From positions 1-22,215 of the forward strand of contig JBOGTO010000424.1 in the NCBI GenBank assembly GCA_050695155.1: DNA of 22,215 nt. Reading direction: 5' to 3'. Every line of letters begins with the position of its first letter. Positions within the stretch are counted from its first letter, which is position 1. Below, piece by piece: positions 8,624-16,839 of the stretch. A program made the position numbers and the translations under genes. Source of the DNA: CF-113 sp050695155. GTDB lineage: Bacteria > Chloroflexota > Ktedonobacteria > Ktedonobacterales > Ktedonobacteraceae. The notes under the pieces are model-generated. The model was not told the DNA's origin, did no database searches, and saw only the letters and a program-made list of their open reading frames with translations.

Positions 8624-9586
8624 ATGGGAAATCGAGCGCATTACATACTCATTGAAGATGAACAGCTATACATCTTTTACTCGCGCTGGGGCGCGCTGAC
8701 TATTCCTGCTGTCATCGCGTCTGGGCCAGAGGCAACGTTAGCTTCTATCCGCGAATTCGAATCGACTAAAGGGCTGCTGGAGAAGGTCTGGATCGAGGGT
8801 GCTATCCTTCTCGATGTTGATGCCCATGATGCGCTTTTTTGGGGAGGAGACTCTATTGCCGTTCACCCATATCTGCGTCGTCCACTCCTGGCGGCATTGC
8901 CTTTGCTCTGGCCGGGGTGGTCAATCAATTGGGCGACGTTTGGTATGACCGACCTGGTGCGCGGTATTGGCGGGAAGTTCTCGCGGGTGTTGGAAGATGA
9001 ATTCGACGATACCGCCTTTTTAGTGGGTGACGGGGCGACGGTAACTGAGGCACAATTGCTGGGATCGCTAAAAGCAGGAAGCCCTGGGACATTACTCACC
9101 ATTCGTTGGGACACTGGCGATGTAAGAGATTATTTCTTCTTTGCTGGTGTACACCGGCTTCTTGACGAGCATGGCAAACTTCCTTTCTCTGCTGCTCCTT
9201 ACCAGATTCTCTCCCTCGGCCCACGGCTATTGACCATAATGCTCACACAGCCGACAGCGTCACTTCCCAGAGAAGGCAGTGAACAGGAACCTGATGAAGG
9301 CGCATCTGTAGATGAAACGACACAAACCATCTGGGTCTGGCATAACGAGACACTTGACCCACGCTACCTGGAGGCGCTTGCTCGTCGCTGGCCCGGCTGG
9401 CAGGTGCATGGACATGTTGAAGGCATGGTTCGCCAGGTCATTCTTTCCGGGAGAGACGCCTCAGCACTTAAGATTCCAGACCAGCAAGCAACCGATGAAT
9501 TGATAGAGGAGGTGATACAACAACGCGGCATCGACCTGAGACGACTCTCCTGGGCCATACAACAAACACTCCCAAAAACCGCTTGA
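8624..9586 (+). CDS. Hypothetical protein with internal WPGW repeat
   Basis: A 320-residue soluble protein beginning MGNRAHYILIEDEQLYIFYS; I do not recognise a named domain. ATG 8624 is preceded by GAGGGA at about 7 bases. Two segments look duplicated: PYLRRPLLAALPLLWPGW followed by GM (82-108) and PRYLEALARRWPGW followed by GM (246-268), which suggests a two-lobed fold. A linker rich in Glu, Ser and Asp (212-235) separates the lobes. Proteins with the same opening (GNRAxY...YxxW) occur, as I recall, as unannotated proteins in several phyla. The position just after the toxin and immunity genes allows a link with that cassette, but its GC content is higher and it may be independent. The stop codon overlaps the promoter of valS. 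Confidence 0.8.
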   Translation: MGNRAHYILIEDEQLYIFYSRWGALTIPAVIASGPEATLASIREFESTKGLLEKVWIEGAILLDVDAHDALFWGGDSIAVHPYLRRPLLAALPLLWPGWSINWATFGMTDLVRGIGGKFSRVLEDEFDDTAFLVGDGATVTEAQLLGSLKAGSPGTLLTIRWDTGDVRDYFFFAGVHRLLDEHGKLPFSAAPYQILSLGPRLLTIMLTQPTASLPREGSEQEPDEGASVDETTQTIWVWHNETLDPRYLEALARRWPGWQVHGHVEGMVRQVILSGRDASALKIPDQQATDELIEEVIQQRGIDLRRLSWAIQQTLPKTA

Positions 9587-9611
9587 CAACCTGCCCAAAA
9601 CTGGTTACAGT
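9583..9611 (+). promoter_or_regulatory. Sigma-70-type promoter for the valS T-box transcript
   Basis: TTGACA (9583-9588), a 17-base spacer and TACAGT (9606-9611; 4 of 6 matches to TATAAT). The -35 overlaps the TGA stop of the preceding gene. Predicted transcription start is near 9618, just ahead of the T-box stem I region. Confidence 0.75.
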
Positions 9612-9616
9612 ATAGG

Positions 9617-9840
9617 CAACACAATTGCATACATGACGTTGAACGGGAGGAGTAGGCGCGACACTCCGTTAGAGATGGAAGATCGACCCGGCTGCAAGTC
9701 TTCCTCGGAACAGATGCGCTGAATGTCGCCTGTGAGTCTGCCCTGACCGGTATGGGTGCGCCCCTTAACGCGCGGCTTGAGGATCAATATCTGCACTATG
9801 CGATGTTGATTGAAACAAGGTGGTACCACGAGTAGATTAT
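9617..9840 (+). promoter_or_regulatory. T-box leader of valS (tRNA-Val sensing)
   Basis: Leader RNA that reads the charging state of tRNA-Val. Visible elements are GGAGGAGTAG (AGTA/loop-E side of stem I, about 9646), an apical stem GGAAGA/TCTTCC (about 9676-9705), and TGAATGTCGCC (9720-9730) with GTC at 9725-9727 as the likely valine specifier. The T-box sequence is AACAAGGTGGTACCACGAG (9814-9832). Within it UGGU can pair with the uncharged ACCA end of tRNA-Val. Uncharged tRNA would favour the antiterminator over the downstream hairpin. Position directly before valS agrees. The specifier is read by alignment to the usual T-box layout, not by folding software. Confidence 0.9.
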
Positions 9841-9875
9841 GCCCTTTCTCGTCCTTGACGGGGAAGGGCTTTTTA
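9841..9875 (+). terminator. T-box regulated intrinsic terminator before valS
   Basis: GCCCTTTCTCGTC (9841-9853) pairs with GACGGGGAAGGGC (9857-9869), 13 bp including two G-U pairs, with a 3-base loop followed by TTTTT. It lies 9 bases after the T-box sequence. CTCG of its 5' arm can pair instead with CGAG of the T-box, giving the antiterminator. Confidence 0.9.
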
Positions 9876-9917
9876 TATTACATCGATTGATTGGATTTTT
9901 GCAGGAGGAACGGGGTT

Positions 9918-12623
9918 ATGATCGAATACGAAAAAGAGCTTATCGCATCGTTGCCGAAAACGTATGAGCCGCAGGCCGTCGAGGGCAAGTGGTATCGTTT
10001 CTGGGAAGAGGGCGGTTACTTTAAGCCAAGTGGGGACAGGAGCAAGCCCACCTTTGTCATCAGTATGCCGCCGCCAAATGTGACGGGCGCGCTGCACCTC
10101 GGCCACGCCATTACGTCCACTGTTGAAGACATTTTGATTCGCTACCATCGCATGAAAGGCGACGATACGCTGTGGGTCCCCGGCGAAGATCATGCCGGCA
10201 TTGCCACGCAGAACGTGGTGGAGCGTTTGCTGATGCAAGAGGGAACCGACCGCCACGCCATCGGGCGCGAAGCTTTTATCGAGCGCGTCTGGCAGTGGGT
10301 GCGCCAGTATAAGAGCCGCATTCAGGACCAGCATCGTCGCCTGGGCGCGTCCTGCGACTGGTCGCGCGAACGCTTCACGCTGGACGAAGGGCTGTCGAAA
10401 GCCGTGCGCGAAGTGTTTGTGCGCCTGTATGAGGAAGGGCTGATCTATCGCGGCGAGCGTATCATCAACTGGTGTCCGTTTTGCATGAGCGCCATCTCCG
10501 ACCTGGAGGTGAACCATGTCGATACGCCGGGAACGCTGACTTACGTGCGTTACCCGCTCAAACCTTTGGAGGGCGAGCAGGAAACGCAGTATATCAGCGT
10601 GGCGACCACGCGCCCGGAAACCATCCTGGGCGATACCGGCGTGGCCGTCAACCCGCACGATGCGCGCTACAAAGACATGGTGGGGCGCGTGGCTATCCTG
10701 CCGGTCATCGGGCGCGAAATTCCTATTATCGCTGATGAAGCCGTGGATGCCAGCTTTGGCACGGGCGCGGTAAAGGTGACGCCAGCGCACGACCCGACCG
10801 ATTTCGAGATCGGGATGCGCCACAACCTGCCGCGCGTGCAGGTGATCGGCTTCGACGCCAAAATGACGGAGGAGGCCGGACACTACGCCGGGCAGGACCG
10901 CTTCGAGGCGCGCAAAAACCTGGTGGAAGAGTTGCAACAGCTCGGCCTGATCGTGAAGATCGAGGAGTATACCGTGCCGCTGGGCCTGTGTGACCGCTCA
11001 AATACCATTGTCGAACCGCTCATCTCGAAGCAGTGGTTCGTCAAGATGACCCCGCTGGCGACACCAGCTCTGGGCGCGGTCAACTATGGCCGCATGAAGT
11101 TCGTGCCGGAACGTTTCACAAAGGTCTACACGGACTGGTTGGAAAACATTCACGACTGGTGTATCTCGCGCCAACTGTGGTGGGGGCATCGCATCCCTGT
11201 GTGGTATTGCGACAATTGCGGCCAGATGACCGCCAGCCGCGTGGATATCACCAACTGCTCGCATTGCGACAGCACGGACATTCATCAGGATGAGGACGTG
11301 CTTGATACGTGGTTCAGTTCGTGGCTGTGGCCGTTCAGCACGCTGGGCTGGCCCGAAAACACGCCTGACCTGCAGCGTTACTATCCTACCTCGGTGATGG
11401 AGACGAGCTACGACATCATCTTCTTCTGGGTGGTGCGTATGGCGATGGCCGGGATACACTTCCTGGGTACCCAGCCGTTCCATACCGTCTACCTGCATGG
11501 TCTTGTGCGGGATGCGAAGGGCGAGAAGATGAGCAAGTCGAAGAACAACGCGATCGATCCTCTTCCCATCATGGATCAGTACGGCACCGACGCGCTGCGC
11601 TTCACGCTGGCGACGAGCAGCACGCCCGGCAACGACTCGAAGCTGGTGCCTGAGCGTATTGTAGGAAACCGCAACTTTGCCAACAAAATCTGGAATGCCT
11701 CGCGCTTCGTACTGATGACCACTGCTGGCATTGGCGGCGGCATTCCCGCCATCGAAGCGACGCAGCCAATCACGCTGGCGGATCGCTGGATACTCAGCCG
11801 CCTGGCGAAACTTACGGGCGACGTGACGCGCCTGATCGAGGACTTCCAACTTGGCGAAGCTGGTCGCCAGATCAACGAGTTTTTCTGGTCGGATTACTGT
11901 GACTGGTACGTGGAAATCGCCAAAGTGCAGATGCAGGGCGACGAGCAAAGCAGGCGCTCGACGGCGGGTATCCTGCGCGCCGTACTCGACCAGTCTATGC
12001 GCCTGCTGCACCCGTTCATGCCGTTCGTCACTGAGGAGGTGTGGCAACACCTGTATCGCGTATGCGAACCGGACACCGCGCGCTGGCCCGCCTCCGCTCT
12101 GATCGTCGCGCCCTGGCCGCAGGTCAATAGCGCGGCCATCGATGACGAAGCTGAGCAGCACTTTGGCCTGTTGCAGGAGGCCATTACGCGCATCCGCGAC
12201 GCGCGCAACCAGATGAACGTGGAACCTGCCCGCCGCGTACCCGTCATCATAGCGACGGGCGACTACCTGCCCATGCTGGAAGCGCAGGCCCCACTCATCG
12301 AGTTTCTGGCTCACACCGAACGTCCGCAGTTGCACGCGCAACTCGCGCAGAAACCGGAGCAAGCCATGAGCCTGCTGGCCGGTTCTATCGAAATCTACCT
12401 GCCCCTGGCGGGTATGCTCGATCTCGGCAAGGAACTACAGCGCCTCGACAAAGAGATCGCCCAGGCGCGGCAGGAAATCGCCCGTATCCAGGGCAAGCTA
12501 GCGAATGAGTCCTTCGTCACCAGAGCCAAACCCGAAGTGGTCGAGCAAGAGCGCGCGAAACTGGCTGCGCAGGAAGAACGATTGGGGAAATTGGGAGAGC
12601 GCCGCGCGGAGTTGGGCGAGTAA
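9918..12623 (+). CDS. valS: Valyl-tRNA synthetase
   Basis: Class I aminoacyl-tRNA synthetase that charges tRNA-Val with valine in the cytosol. The protein is 901 residues, normal length for ValRS. PPPNVTGALHLGHA (51-64) carries the HIGH motif, and KMSKS is at 537-541. A Cys4 zinc knuckle lies at 431, 434, 447 and 450 in the insert before DVLDTWFSS. The CP1 editing domain spans roughly 190-390. The C-terminal 70 residues form the usual ValRS coiled-coil arm (GKELQRLDKEIAQARQEIAR). ATG 9918 was chosen over TTG 9891 because AGGAGG lies 9 bases upstream of it. Expression is governed by the T-box leader just upstream. No damage or unusual residues seen. Confidence 0.98.
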   Translation: MIEYEKELIASLPKTYEPQAVEGKWYRFWEEGGYFKPSGDRSKPTFVISMPPPNVTGALHLGHAITSTVEDILIRYHRMKGDDTLWVPGEDHAGIATQNVVERLLMQEGTDRHAIGREAFIERVWQWVRQYKSRIQDQHRRLGASCDWSRERFTLDEGLSKAVREVFVRLYEEGLIYRGERIINWCPFCMSAISDLEVNHVDTPGTLTYVRYPLKPLEGEQETQYISVATTRPETILGDTGVAVNPHDARYKDMVGRVAILPVIGREIPIIADEAVDASFGTGAVKVTPAHDPTDFEIGMRHNLPRVQVIGFDAKMTEEAGHYAGQDRFEARKNLVEELQQLGLIVKIEEYTVPLGLCDRSNTIVEPLISKQWFVKMTPLATPALGAVNYGRMKFVPERFTKVYTDWLENIHDWCISRQLWWGHRIPVWYCDNCGQMTASRVDITNCSHCDSTDIHQDEDVLDTWFSSWLWPFSTLGWPENTPDLQRYYPTSVMETSYDIIFFWVVRMAMAGIHFLGTQPFHTVYLHGLVRDAKGEKMSKSKNNAIDPLPIMDQYGTDALRFTLATSSTPGNDSKLVPERIVGNRNFANKIWNASRFVLMTTAGIGGGIPAIEATQPITLADRWILSRLAKLTGDVTRLIEDFQLGEAGRQINEFFWSDYCDWYVEIAKVQMQGDEQSRRSTAGILRAVLDQSMRLLHPFMPFVTEEVWQHLYRVCEPDTARWPASALIVAPWPQVNSAAIDDEAEQHFGLLQEAITRIRDARNQMNVEPARRVPVIIATGDYLPMLEAQAPLIEFLAHTERPQLHAQLAQKPEQAMSLLAGSIEIYLPLAGMLDLGKELQRLDKEIAQARQEIARIQGKLANESFVTRAKPEVVEQERAKLAAQEERLGKLGERRAELGE

Positions 12624-12665
12624 TTGGCTTCTCTATCCAGCGTTTTTTAATAGCGAAGCGGGATA

Positions 12666-12770
12666 CCCACAAGGGGCATTCCTACATGTATGATAGCCCT
12701 TGCCTCCCAACCCATTGTGCCTCTCACGCGGGGAGGGGCCTATCCCACATGTAGTGACGCCCCTTGTGGG
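12666..12770. repeat. Imperfect long inverted repeat (REP/MITE-like) downstream of valS
   Basis: Arms 12666-12699 and 12737-12770 are inverse copies: CCCACAAGGGGC, four unmatched bases, CTACATGT, then GATAG and CC with a few mismatches. The spacer is about 37 bases. A nested hairpin GTGACGCCC/GGGCGTCAC (12754-12776) with a 5-base loop uses the right arm. No T-tract follows, so this is not a standard intrinsic terminator. It looks like an interspersed palindromic element; genomic copy number is unknown from this window. Confidence 0.7.
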
Positions 12771-12793
12771 CGTCACGGGGAACAACTGCCGCA

Positions 12794-12845
12794 TAGCGTA
12801 ATGTTGTAGGGACGCGATATATCGCGTCCCTACAACATTACGCTA
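12794..12845. repeat. Perfect 52-bp palindrome overlapping the ABC transporter stop codon
   Basis: Bases 12794-12819 (TAGCGTAATGTTGTAGGGAC then GCGATA) are the exact reverse complement of 12820-12845. There is no central spacer. The right half contains the TAA stop and last two codons of the minus-strand ABC transporter. The core (GGGACGCGATATATCGCGTC) looks like a REP-type palindrome. It lies between convergent genes, so it may end transcription or stabilise 3' ends, though neither side has a T-tract. Confidence 0.85.
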
Positions 12846-14796
12846 CAATCTCTGCCGATACTTCGCGCGAGAACTGCTCTTTATACAACCGCGCGTAGAG
12901 GCCGTCTATCTCCATCAGTTCGTCGTGGGTGCCGCGCTCGACAATTTCGCCTTTGTCTACGACCAGGATGATGTCAGCCGCCAGGATGGTTGAGAGGCGG
13001 TGCGCAATCGCCAATGTGGTGCGATTCTTCATCAATGGCTCGAGCGCCGCCTGGATGAGGCGTTCCGAATGTGTGTCGAGGGCGCTGGTGGCCTCGTCCA
13101 GGATCAGGATGCGCGGGTTCTTGAGGATCACGCGCGCGATGGCGATGCGCTGCTTCTCGCCGCCGGAGAGCTTGTAGCCACGCTCGCCCACGATAGTATC
13201 GTAGCCGTCGTCCAGTTCCATGATGCGGTCATGGATGGCCGCCGCCTTTGCCGCCGCGATCATCTCCTCCTCGGTGGCGTTGTCGCGCGCGTACATCAGG
13301 TTTTCGCGCACCGGTGCATTGAAGAGGTAGGTTTCCTGCGTGACGACGCCGATGATCCCGCCCAGCGAGTCCAACGCGAGGTCTTTGACGTTATGGCCGT
13401 CGATCTCGACCGCGCCACTATCGGCGTCGTACAGGCGCGGCACCAGGTAGGTGATGGTGGTTTTGCCAGCGCCGCTCGGTCCGACCAGAGCGGCCAGTTG
13501 ACCGGGTTGAATGTCAAATGAGATGTGGTTGAGGGTTGTGCGCGATTCAAACTCTTCCGAAAAGGCGACTGGTTCAGGCGAAACAATACGTTTGGCTGGC
13601 TTCTCTCCGTTGTCTTCTTGCTCCGCGGACAGTAAGCCGCCCGGCGCGGCTGCGTCATCGCGTTTGTAGGTAAAGGAGACATCGTTGAAAGTGATCTCGC
13701 CGCGCGCCTTGTTGGGATCGAGATGCTGCGCGTTGGGTGCGTCCTTGATCTCGATGGGCATGTCCAGGTACTCGAAAATGCGATCAAACAAGGCTAACGC
13801 GCCCTGAATTTCTACTTGCACACTGAGCAGTTGCCCGATGGGGAAGAAGAGACGGCTTTGCAGCGTGGTAAAAGCTACGATGCCGCCCAGCGTGATGGCC
13901 GGGTTCACGGGACTATTAATGATTTGCAAGCCTGCCACCAGATAGACCACCGCCGGAGTGATCGAGAAGAAAGTGCCGATAAACATGAAGAACCAGCGAC
14001 CAATCATTTGCTGTCGCACTTCCAAATCGGTCAGCGTCTGGTTCTCAGCCTCGAATTTATCCTGCGCGTACTTCTGGCGCGCAAAGGTTTTCGTCAGCAG
14101 GATGCCGCTAACTGAAAGCGTTTCCTGCATCATGGCGGTCAGCGCGGCCAGGCTTTGCTGCGTCTGTTTGCTGGTGCTGCGCCTCACATTGCCTACTTTA
14201 TAGGTGATGTAGAGAAAGATGGGGAGCAGGCCGAGCGAGATCAGTGTCAGCAGCGGGCTGATAATCGCCATTGCTACTATCGTGCTGATAGCCGTCGAGA
14301 TATTGGAAACGACGCTGGTAGCAGTATCGGTAACAACGCTCTGCACGCCGCCCACGTCGTTTGACAGGCGCGATTGAATCTCGCCCGTACGCGTCGAGGT
14401 GAAGAAGCGCAGCGACATGCTCTGTAAATGATCATAGAGCTTATTGCGGAAGTCGCGCATCACGCGCTGCCCGACCACATTATTGAGGTAGGTTTGTCCA
14501 ACGCCGATAATACCCGTGATAACCGGCATAATGAACATGATGCCCACCAGGATGATCAGCAGATTCAAGTTGCGTTTGCCAATAGCGTCATCAAACACAA
14601 ACCGGATCATGAGCGGGTTGACCAGCCCCAGAACGGTCGTGAGGATGATGGCGATAAGGACGAGTACGACCTGTAATTTGTAAGGGCTAAACGACGACGC
14701 GACACGCCGTAGCGTACGCGCATCGGTCTTGCGGCCTCGTTTCTTCTGTTCTTCAAGATAAGAGGACATCCCGCCTCTCATGCCATGAAATGCCAT
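12838..14796 (-). CDS. ABC transporter, fused permease and ATPase (exporter type)
   Basis: A 652-residue half-transporter of the MsbA/LmrA-like exporter class, expected to act as a dimer in the membrane. An N-terminal permease of six helices (about 40-325) precedes the nucleotide-binding domain: Walker A GPSGAGKT (439-446), Q-loop Gln487, signature LSGGEKQR (543-550), Walker B ILILDEATSALD (563-574) and H-loop His599. All catalytic residues are present. A roughly 40-residue Ala/Gly/Glu-rich insert (378-418) splits the first strand of the ATPase domain from its usual continuation. ATG 14796 has AGGAG about 11 bases upstream, somewhat distant; Met6 or Met10 are alternatives. The substrate cannot be told. 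The gene lies 85 bases downstream of an M20 peptidase on the same strand, so co-transcription is possible. The final codons lie in a 52-bp palindrome. Confidence 0.95.
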   Translation of the reverse strand: MAFHGMRGGMSSYLEEQKKRGRKTDARTLRRVASSFSPYKLQVVLVLIAIILTTVLGLVNPLMIRFVFDDAIGKRNLNLLIILVGIMFIMPVITGIIGVGQTYLNNVVGQRVMRDFRNKLYDHLQSMSLRFFTSTRTGEIQSRLSNDVGGVQSVVTDTATSVVSNISTAISTIVAMAIISPLLTLISLGLLPIFLYITYKVGNVRRSTSKQTQQSLAALTAMMQETLSVSGILLTKTFARQKYAQDKFEAENQTLTDLEVRQQMIGRWFFMFIGTFFSITPAVVYLVAGLQIINSPVNPAITLGGIVAFTTLQSRLFFPIGQLLSVQVEIQGALALFDRIFEYLDMPIEIKDAPNAQHLDPNKARGEITFNDVSFTYKRDDAAAPGGLLSAEQEDNGEKPAKRIVSPEPVAFSEEFESRTTLNHISFDIQPGQLAALVGPSGAGKTTITYLVPRLYDADSGAVEIDGHNVKDLALDSLGGIIGVVTQETYLFNAPVRENLMYARDNATEEEMIAAAKAAAIHDRIMELDDGYDTIVGERGYKLSGGEKQRIAIARVILKNPRILILDEATSALDTHSERLIQAALEPLMKNRTTLAIAHRLSTILAADIILVVDKGEIVERGTHDELMEIDGLYARLYKEQFSREVSAEIVA

Positions 14797-14881
14797 ATAA
14801 TTTTATACTCCTGAATAAAGGCTTATTGTAAATACCGATATATCGTCTTCTCTATAGTGTACACGGTCTACACATTCTTTG

Positions 14882-16075
14882 TCACTGTTCAAGTGTCGGG
14901 TCTTTGCCTGTCCATTCTGACAGGCTAAGTGTATGGAGCAAGCCTGCCAGTAATGCGCCGCGTACAGGTAATGAGTTGATACGCAAATATTCGCGGTTCA
15001 GGTCATGCATTCCGCCGCCTGCCGGTCCCAGGCTGTCGAGCGTGGGAACGCCTGCTCCAACCAGCAAGTTGGCATCGGAGACACCACCCTTACTTTCAGC
15101 CACGATGGTGAGGCCCAGCGCCTGGCCCTCCTGTTGCGCCAGTTCAACCAGTTGCAGTATCTCAGGCGTTGCCGTGTAGGGCGCGCGACCGCGCGTGCGC
15201 GTCAGTCGCGTATGCGTGCCGGGAACGCTTTTGCCAGCAGCAATCTGCTCGAGCGTTTCGCACGCCAGATTTAGGGTATGTTCATCAAAGGCGCGTACCG
15301 AAATATGACATCGTGCGGCGTCTGGCACCACGTTGAGTGGTTCGCTGCTGCTAATGCGCGTCACATTAAAGGTAACACCTGGGAACATGCTGTTCAGTTG
15401 ATGAATAGCAATCATTTTATACGCCAGTTCGATCACTGCCGAGCGTCCCCGGTGCGGCTCCGCTCCCGAATGAGCAGGCACACCCGCCACTTCCAGCATA
15501 TATTTATCAGCGCCTTTGCGCGCCCGCGTGATTACCTCGGTTGAGCGCGATGGCTCGAGTACCAGAGCGGCATCGATGCGCGGCGCGATCTCTCGGAAAA
15601 GGGACGCGCTGCCGGGAGAACCTACTTCCTCATCATTATTAAACAAAAGTGTGATCTCACCATATTCCTCAAAATTTGTGTCGATGAGCGCCTTGATCGC
15701 GTACATGCCCATTAATACGCCGGATTTCATATCGATCACACCTGGGCCAGATGCCAGCTCGTCGCGTATCTGAAATGGCTGTGTTGTTGCCGCTCCTCGC
15801 GCATACACCGTATCAACATGTCCCACCACCAGCAGGCGCATATGCCCGTTGCCTTGCCTGCGAGCTAGCAGGTTTGGCCCGTACTGGCCCGATGGATGCA
15901 GCGAAACCGCAAAGCCCAACTCGCTCAGCCAGCTTTGCAAGTATGCCATGATCTGTGCTACGCCCTCGTGTTGTCCCGTCCCTGAGTCGATGTTGATAAG
16001 CAGTTGTAGGCGGGAGAGCAGTTCTGCCTGGTAAGACTGCAATATGGGGAGATACATCTGAGCAAAGGTGCGCAT
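14882..16075 (-). CDS. M20 family zinc metallopeptidase (carboxypeptidase G2-like)
   Basis: A 397-residue dizinc hydrolase of the M20/CPG2 group, which removes C-terminal residues or deacylates amino-acid derivatives. Metal and catalytic residues are visible: GHVDTV (His86, Asp88), GPGVIDMKSG (bridging Asp115), NNDEEVGS (base Glu149 and ligand Glu150), LEPS (Glu174) and GGGMHDLN (His357). The dimerisation lid lies at about 188-300 (VAGVPAHSGAEPHRGRSA). No signal peptide, so it is probably cytoplasmic. ATG 16075 has AGAAGGAC 7-8 bases upstream. The CPG2-like set of ligands points to a peptide or N-acyl amino acid substrate, but the exact one is unknown. It is upstream of the ABC exporter gene on the same strand and divergent from the gene at 16233. 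Confidence 0.94.
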   Translation of the reverse strand: MRTFAQMYLPILQSYQAELLSRLQLLINIDSGTGQHEGVAQIMAYLQSWLSELGFAVSLHPSGQYGPNLLARRQGNGHMRLLVVGHVDTVYARGAATTQPFQIRDELASGPGVIDMKSGVLMGMYAIKALIDTNFEEYGEITLLFNNDEEVGSPGSASLFREIAPRIDAALVLEPSRSTEVITRARKGADKYMLEVAGVPAHSGAEPHRGRSAVIELAYKMIAIHQLNSMFPGVTFNVTRISSSEPLNVVPDAARCHISVRAFDEHTLNLACETLEQIAAGKSVPGTHTRLTRTRGRAPYTATPEILQLVELAQQEGQALGLTIVAESKGGVSDANLLVGAGVPTLDSLGPAGGGMHDLNREYLRINSLPVRGALLAGLLHTLSLSEWTGKDPTLEQ

Positions 16076-16119
16076 AGATTGTCCTTCTGAATACAGGGAA
16101 GCAGCGAAATCTGCATTCT

Positions 16120-16140
16120 ATTGTAGCACACAGGTTGTGT
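16120..16140 (-). promoter_or_regulatory. Candidate extended -10 promoter for the M20 peptidase gene with overlapping dyad
   Basis: On the minus strand TGCTACAAT (16120-16128) matches an extended -10 (TGnTATAAT) about 45 bases before the start codon. No good -35 is present, as is common for extended -10 promoters. ACACAGGTTGTGT (16128-16140), a dyad with 5-base arms, abuts it and could be an operator. Modest support. Confidence 0.4.
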
Positions 16141-16232
16141 TCGATATTTGCTCTCGTCAAAAACGCTAAGGCCGTCCGAAATTTTGTCGATGATGCAAGA
16201 AGAGATAGTATTTCAGAAAGGGACACATTTCG

Positions 16233-16790
16233 ATGCAGGTCACTTCATCTTCATCGGCTGAACATAGTAAAGAAGAAAACGATGCTCAACAGGAAACGGA
16301 CGCGCTCGCGCCGTGCTGGTCGCCACGCATTGTTTATATTCGTGCTGATATTCCATATCTGGCTTCCCCACTGATTCCGTTCGCCGTATTCAAGGATAAT
16401 CCTTTGCTGCATTTTCACGCTGCCAGAGAAACGCATCGCCCGTTTGCCCGTTTAGAGAATGCTGCTGAGCTGATGGAATCGCTCTGGAACCAGCCGTTTT
16501 CAGCATTAACGGACACGCAGCGTTATTTTCTCATGGCGTGGAGCGCCGTGCCGCGCCTTTCCTCGCGCATTGCGTCGTTAGCGGAACTGGTATTTGGCAT
16601 CGCAACACCGGGTCCATATTATAAAAGGTGGATCACCACCCGCGCCGTTAGCTCTCAGGGAGAGCCTGTGGCATGGTGCATCGAGATCGATATGCTGGGT
16701 GAGCAGGAAGAGATAATCGAGATTGCTCTGAACGAGACAAATATGCAGCGCTTATTGCCCGTTCAAGCCCTTTCTTTGCGAAACTTTTAG
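16233..16790 (+). CDS. Hypothetical protein
   Basis: A 185-residue protein that I do not recognise. ATG 16233 has AAAGGGA about 9 bases upstream. The first 30 residues are Ser, Glu and Gln rich and probably disordered. The rest is soluble with mixed hydrophobic blocks (PRIVYIRADIPYLASPLIPF, RYFLMAWSAVPRLSSRIASL and AWCIEIDML). No membrane helix of convincing length, no Cys cluster, no nucleotide-binding motif. It is divergent from the M20 peptidase gene (157 bases between starts) and convergent with the sigma-like gene. An alternative frame starting at 16135 overlaps its first part but lacks protein-like composition. Confidence 0.7.
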   Translation: MQVTSSSSAEHSKEENDAQQETDALAPCWSPRIVYIRADIPYLASPLIPFAVFKDNPLLHFHAARETHRPFARLENAAELMESLWNQPFSALTDTQRYFLMAWSAVPRLSSRIASLAELVFGIATPGPYYKRWITTRAVSSQGEPVAWCIEIDMLGEQEEIIEIALNETNMQRLLPVQALSLRNF

Positions 16791-16795
16791 GACGC

Positions 16796-16830
16796 GAGGG
16801 CGAGGAAACCTTGCGCCCGTCCTCGCCTTC
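16796..16830. terminator. Bidirectional hairpin between convergent genes
   Basis: GAGGGCGAGGA (16796-16806) pairs with TCCTCGCCTTC (16820-16830), 11 bp with one G-U pair and a 13-base loop. It lies 6 bases after one stop codon and 10 bases from the other. The downstream plus strand is T-rich (CTCTGTTCCTT) but lacks a clean U-run, so termination strength is uncertain. Confidence 0.5.
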
Positions 16831-16839
16831 CTCTGTTCC

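Noticed and set aside
10998..12362. Antisense ORF of 454 codons (and one of 354 codons at 9873-10937) opposite valS
   Set aside because: valS is complete and unambiguous; the opposite frames are Arg/His-rich translations typical of a GC-rich antisense shadow.
12624..12793. Possible CRISPR-like or tandem repeats after valS
   Set aside because: The repeated motifs are inverted, not direct, and there is no regular spacer pattern.
13000..13521. Plus-strand 173-codon ORF opposite the ABC ATPase domain
   Set aside because: Antisense shadow of Walker and signature coding sequence.
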